DNA from: Anaeromyxobacteraceae bacterium
Lineage (GTDB): Bacteria; Myxococcota; Myxococcia; Myxococcales; Anaeromyxobacteraceae
Direction of reading: 5' to 3'
Length of the DNA: 5,758 nucleotides
Assembly (NCBI GenBank): GCA_027349605.1
Contig: DAIEMM010000463.1
Coordinates: 1-5,758, forward strand
The translations under genes and the position numbers were made by a program. Below are positions 5,212 to 5,758 of the stretch, in pieces. The notes under the pieces are model-generated. The model was not told where the DNA came from and did no database searches. It worked only from the letters and a program-made list of their open reading frames with translations. The first letter of the stretch is position 1; every line of letters begins with the position of its first letter.

Positions 5212-5529
5212 CTACTCGAACTGCTCCTTGCACTTCTTGCAGGCCCGGACCCGGCGGCCGTCCTCCCGGGTGGCATGGGCCACGCGGGTGGGCTTGCCGC
5301 ACTTGGGGCACACCACCATCACGCTCGAGGCGTGGATGGTGCCGGCCCGCTCGATGATCCCGCCGTCCGGGTTCACCTGGCTGCGCCCCTTCTTCAGGTG
5401 GCGCTTGACCGTCATGAGCTTCTCGATCCGGACCCGGTTCTTCTCGTGGAGCACCTCGAGCACCTTGCCCGACTTGCCCTTCTCCCGGCCGGAGAGGACC
5501 TTCACCGTGTCGTTCTTGTGGACGTCCAT
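5212..5529 (-). CDS. rplX: 50S ribosomal protein L24, zinc-ribbon form
   Basis: L24 is an assembly-initiating protein that binds the 5' domain of 23S rRNA near the exit tunnel. The 105-residue product has the N-terminal KOW motif region (about 5-32: NDTVKVLSGREKGKSGKV) and the segment VKRHLKKG (41-48), where the family usually has KKHxKP-like residues. The middle block GGIIERAGTIHASSVMVVC (56-74) is typical. The C-terminal part has two Cys pairs, C74PKC77 and C97KKC100, a probable zinc ribbon found in many bacterial L24 proteins but absent from E. coli. The ATG follows GGAGGT (5540-5545) with 10 nt spacing. That Shine-Dalgarno lies inside the last codons of rplN, whose stop is only 3 nt away. 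Stop codon TAG. Confidence 0.99.
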   Translation of the reverse strand: MDVHKNDTVKVLSGREKGKSGKVLEVLHEKNRVRIEKLMTVKRHLKKGRSQVNPDGGIIERAGTIHASSVMVVCPKCGKPTRVAHATREDGRRVRACKKCKEQFE

Positions 5530-5532
5530 GGC

Positions 5533-5758
5533 CTACAGCACCTCCGGCGCAAGGCTGATGATCTTCATGAACTTGCGGGCGCGGAGCTCGCGGGCCACCG
5601 GCCCGAAGATGCGGGTCCCGACCGGCTCGAGGTCCTTGTTGATGAGGACCGCCGAGTTCCCGTCGAAGCGGATGTAGCTGCCGTCGGCGCGCTTCACCTC
5701 GCGCGCGGTGCGCACGATGACGGCGCGGGCGACCTCGCCCTTCTTGACCTTCGACTGC
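5533..5758 (-). CDS. rplN: 50S ribosomal protein L14, C-terminal part (5' end cut by window edge)
   Basis: L14 sits on the 50S interface and contacts 16S rRNA and ribosomal silencing factors. The window holds the last 74 residues of a protein normally about 122 long. Visible are the KVKKGEVARAVIVRT strand region, the KRADGSYIRFDGNSAVLIN core, the EPVGTRIFGPVARELR motif and the universal C-terminus FMKIISLAPEVL. The reading frame is open to the right edge, so the start lies outside; an internal GTG at 5715 is an ordinary Val codon, not a start. The gene is the most upstream of the visible run and directly abuts rplX (3-nt gap), with the rplX Shine-Dalgarno embedded in its end. Stop codon TAG. 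Confidence 0.98.
   Translation of the reverse strand, partial: QSKVKKGEVARAVIVRTAREVKRADGSYIRFDGNSAVLINKDLEPVGTRIFGPVARELRARKFMKIISLAPEVL

Noticed and set aside
1..5758. Hidden accessory system, mobile element, CRISPR array or RNA gene
   Set aside because: The whole window is tiled by twelve core genes with spacers of at most 55 nt. No repeats, insertion boundaries, tRNA-like folds or compositional breaks were seen.

Overview
This window is a minus-strand stretch of the conserved bacterial ribosomal-protein cluster (the spc operon). Read in the direction of transcription, from high to low coordinates, the order is rplN (cut by the right edge), rplX, rplE, rpsN type Z, rpsH, rplF, rplR, rpsE, rpmD, rplO, secY, adk (cut by the left edge). 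Every base is accounted for by these twelve genes and short spacers of 3 to 55 nt. There is no room for an additional gene, mobile element, RNA gene or CRISPR array, and I see no sign of one.

The DNA is GC-rich (roughly two thirds G+C by eye, not computed) and codon third positions are mostly G or C. The gene order, the zinc-binding S14 and L24, and the protein sequences (for example the SecY tail with HYEGF and RIRGR, and L15 with the GFEGGQMPLQRRLPKFGF block) point to a high-GC bacterium. A myxobacterial or other former deltaproteobacterial relative (Anaeromyxobacter-like) is my best guess, by resemblance only.

The genes work together. L14, L24, L5, L6, L18, L30 and L15 build the 50S subunit, and S14, S8 and S5 build the 30S subunit. 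SecY is the channel through which the resulting ribosomes insert and export proteins. Adenylate kinase closes the visible run, as it does in many bacteria. All eleven visible start codons are ATG with a recognisable Shine-Dalgarno sequence. Several stop codons lie within or next to the next gene's Shine-Dalgarno, which favours translational coupling. No promoter or rho-independent terminator is visible, so transcription presumably starts upstream of rplN and runs past adk.

I found no undescribed multi-gene system. The observations worth a second look are subtler. All eleven visible genes end in TAG, normally the least used stop codon. Adenylate kinase carries Tyr where the canonical NMP-site motif has the Mg-associated Asp (FILYGYPRT instead of FLLDGFPRT). 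Well-formed RNA hairpins lie upstream of rplR, rplE and adk. The start regions of rplE and rpsH share a nine-base motif, which is suggestive because S8 controls the operon at rplE in E. coli.
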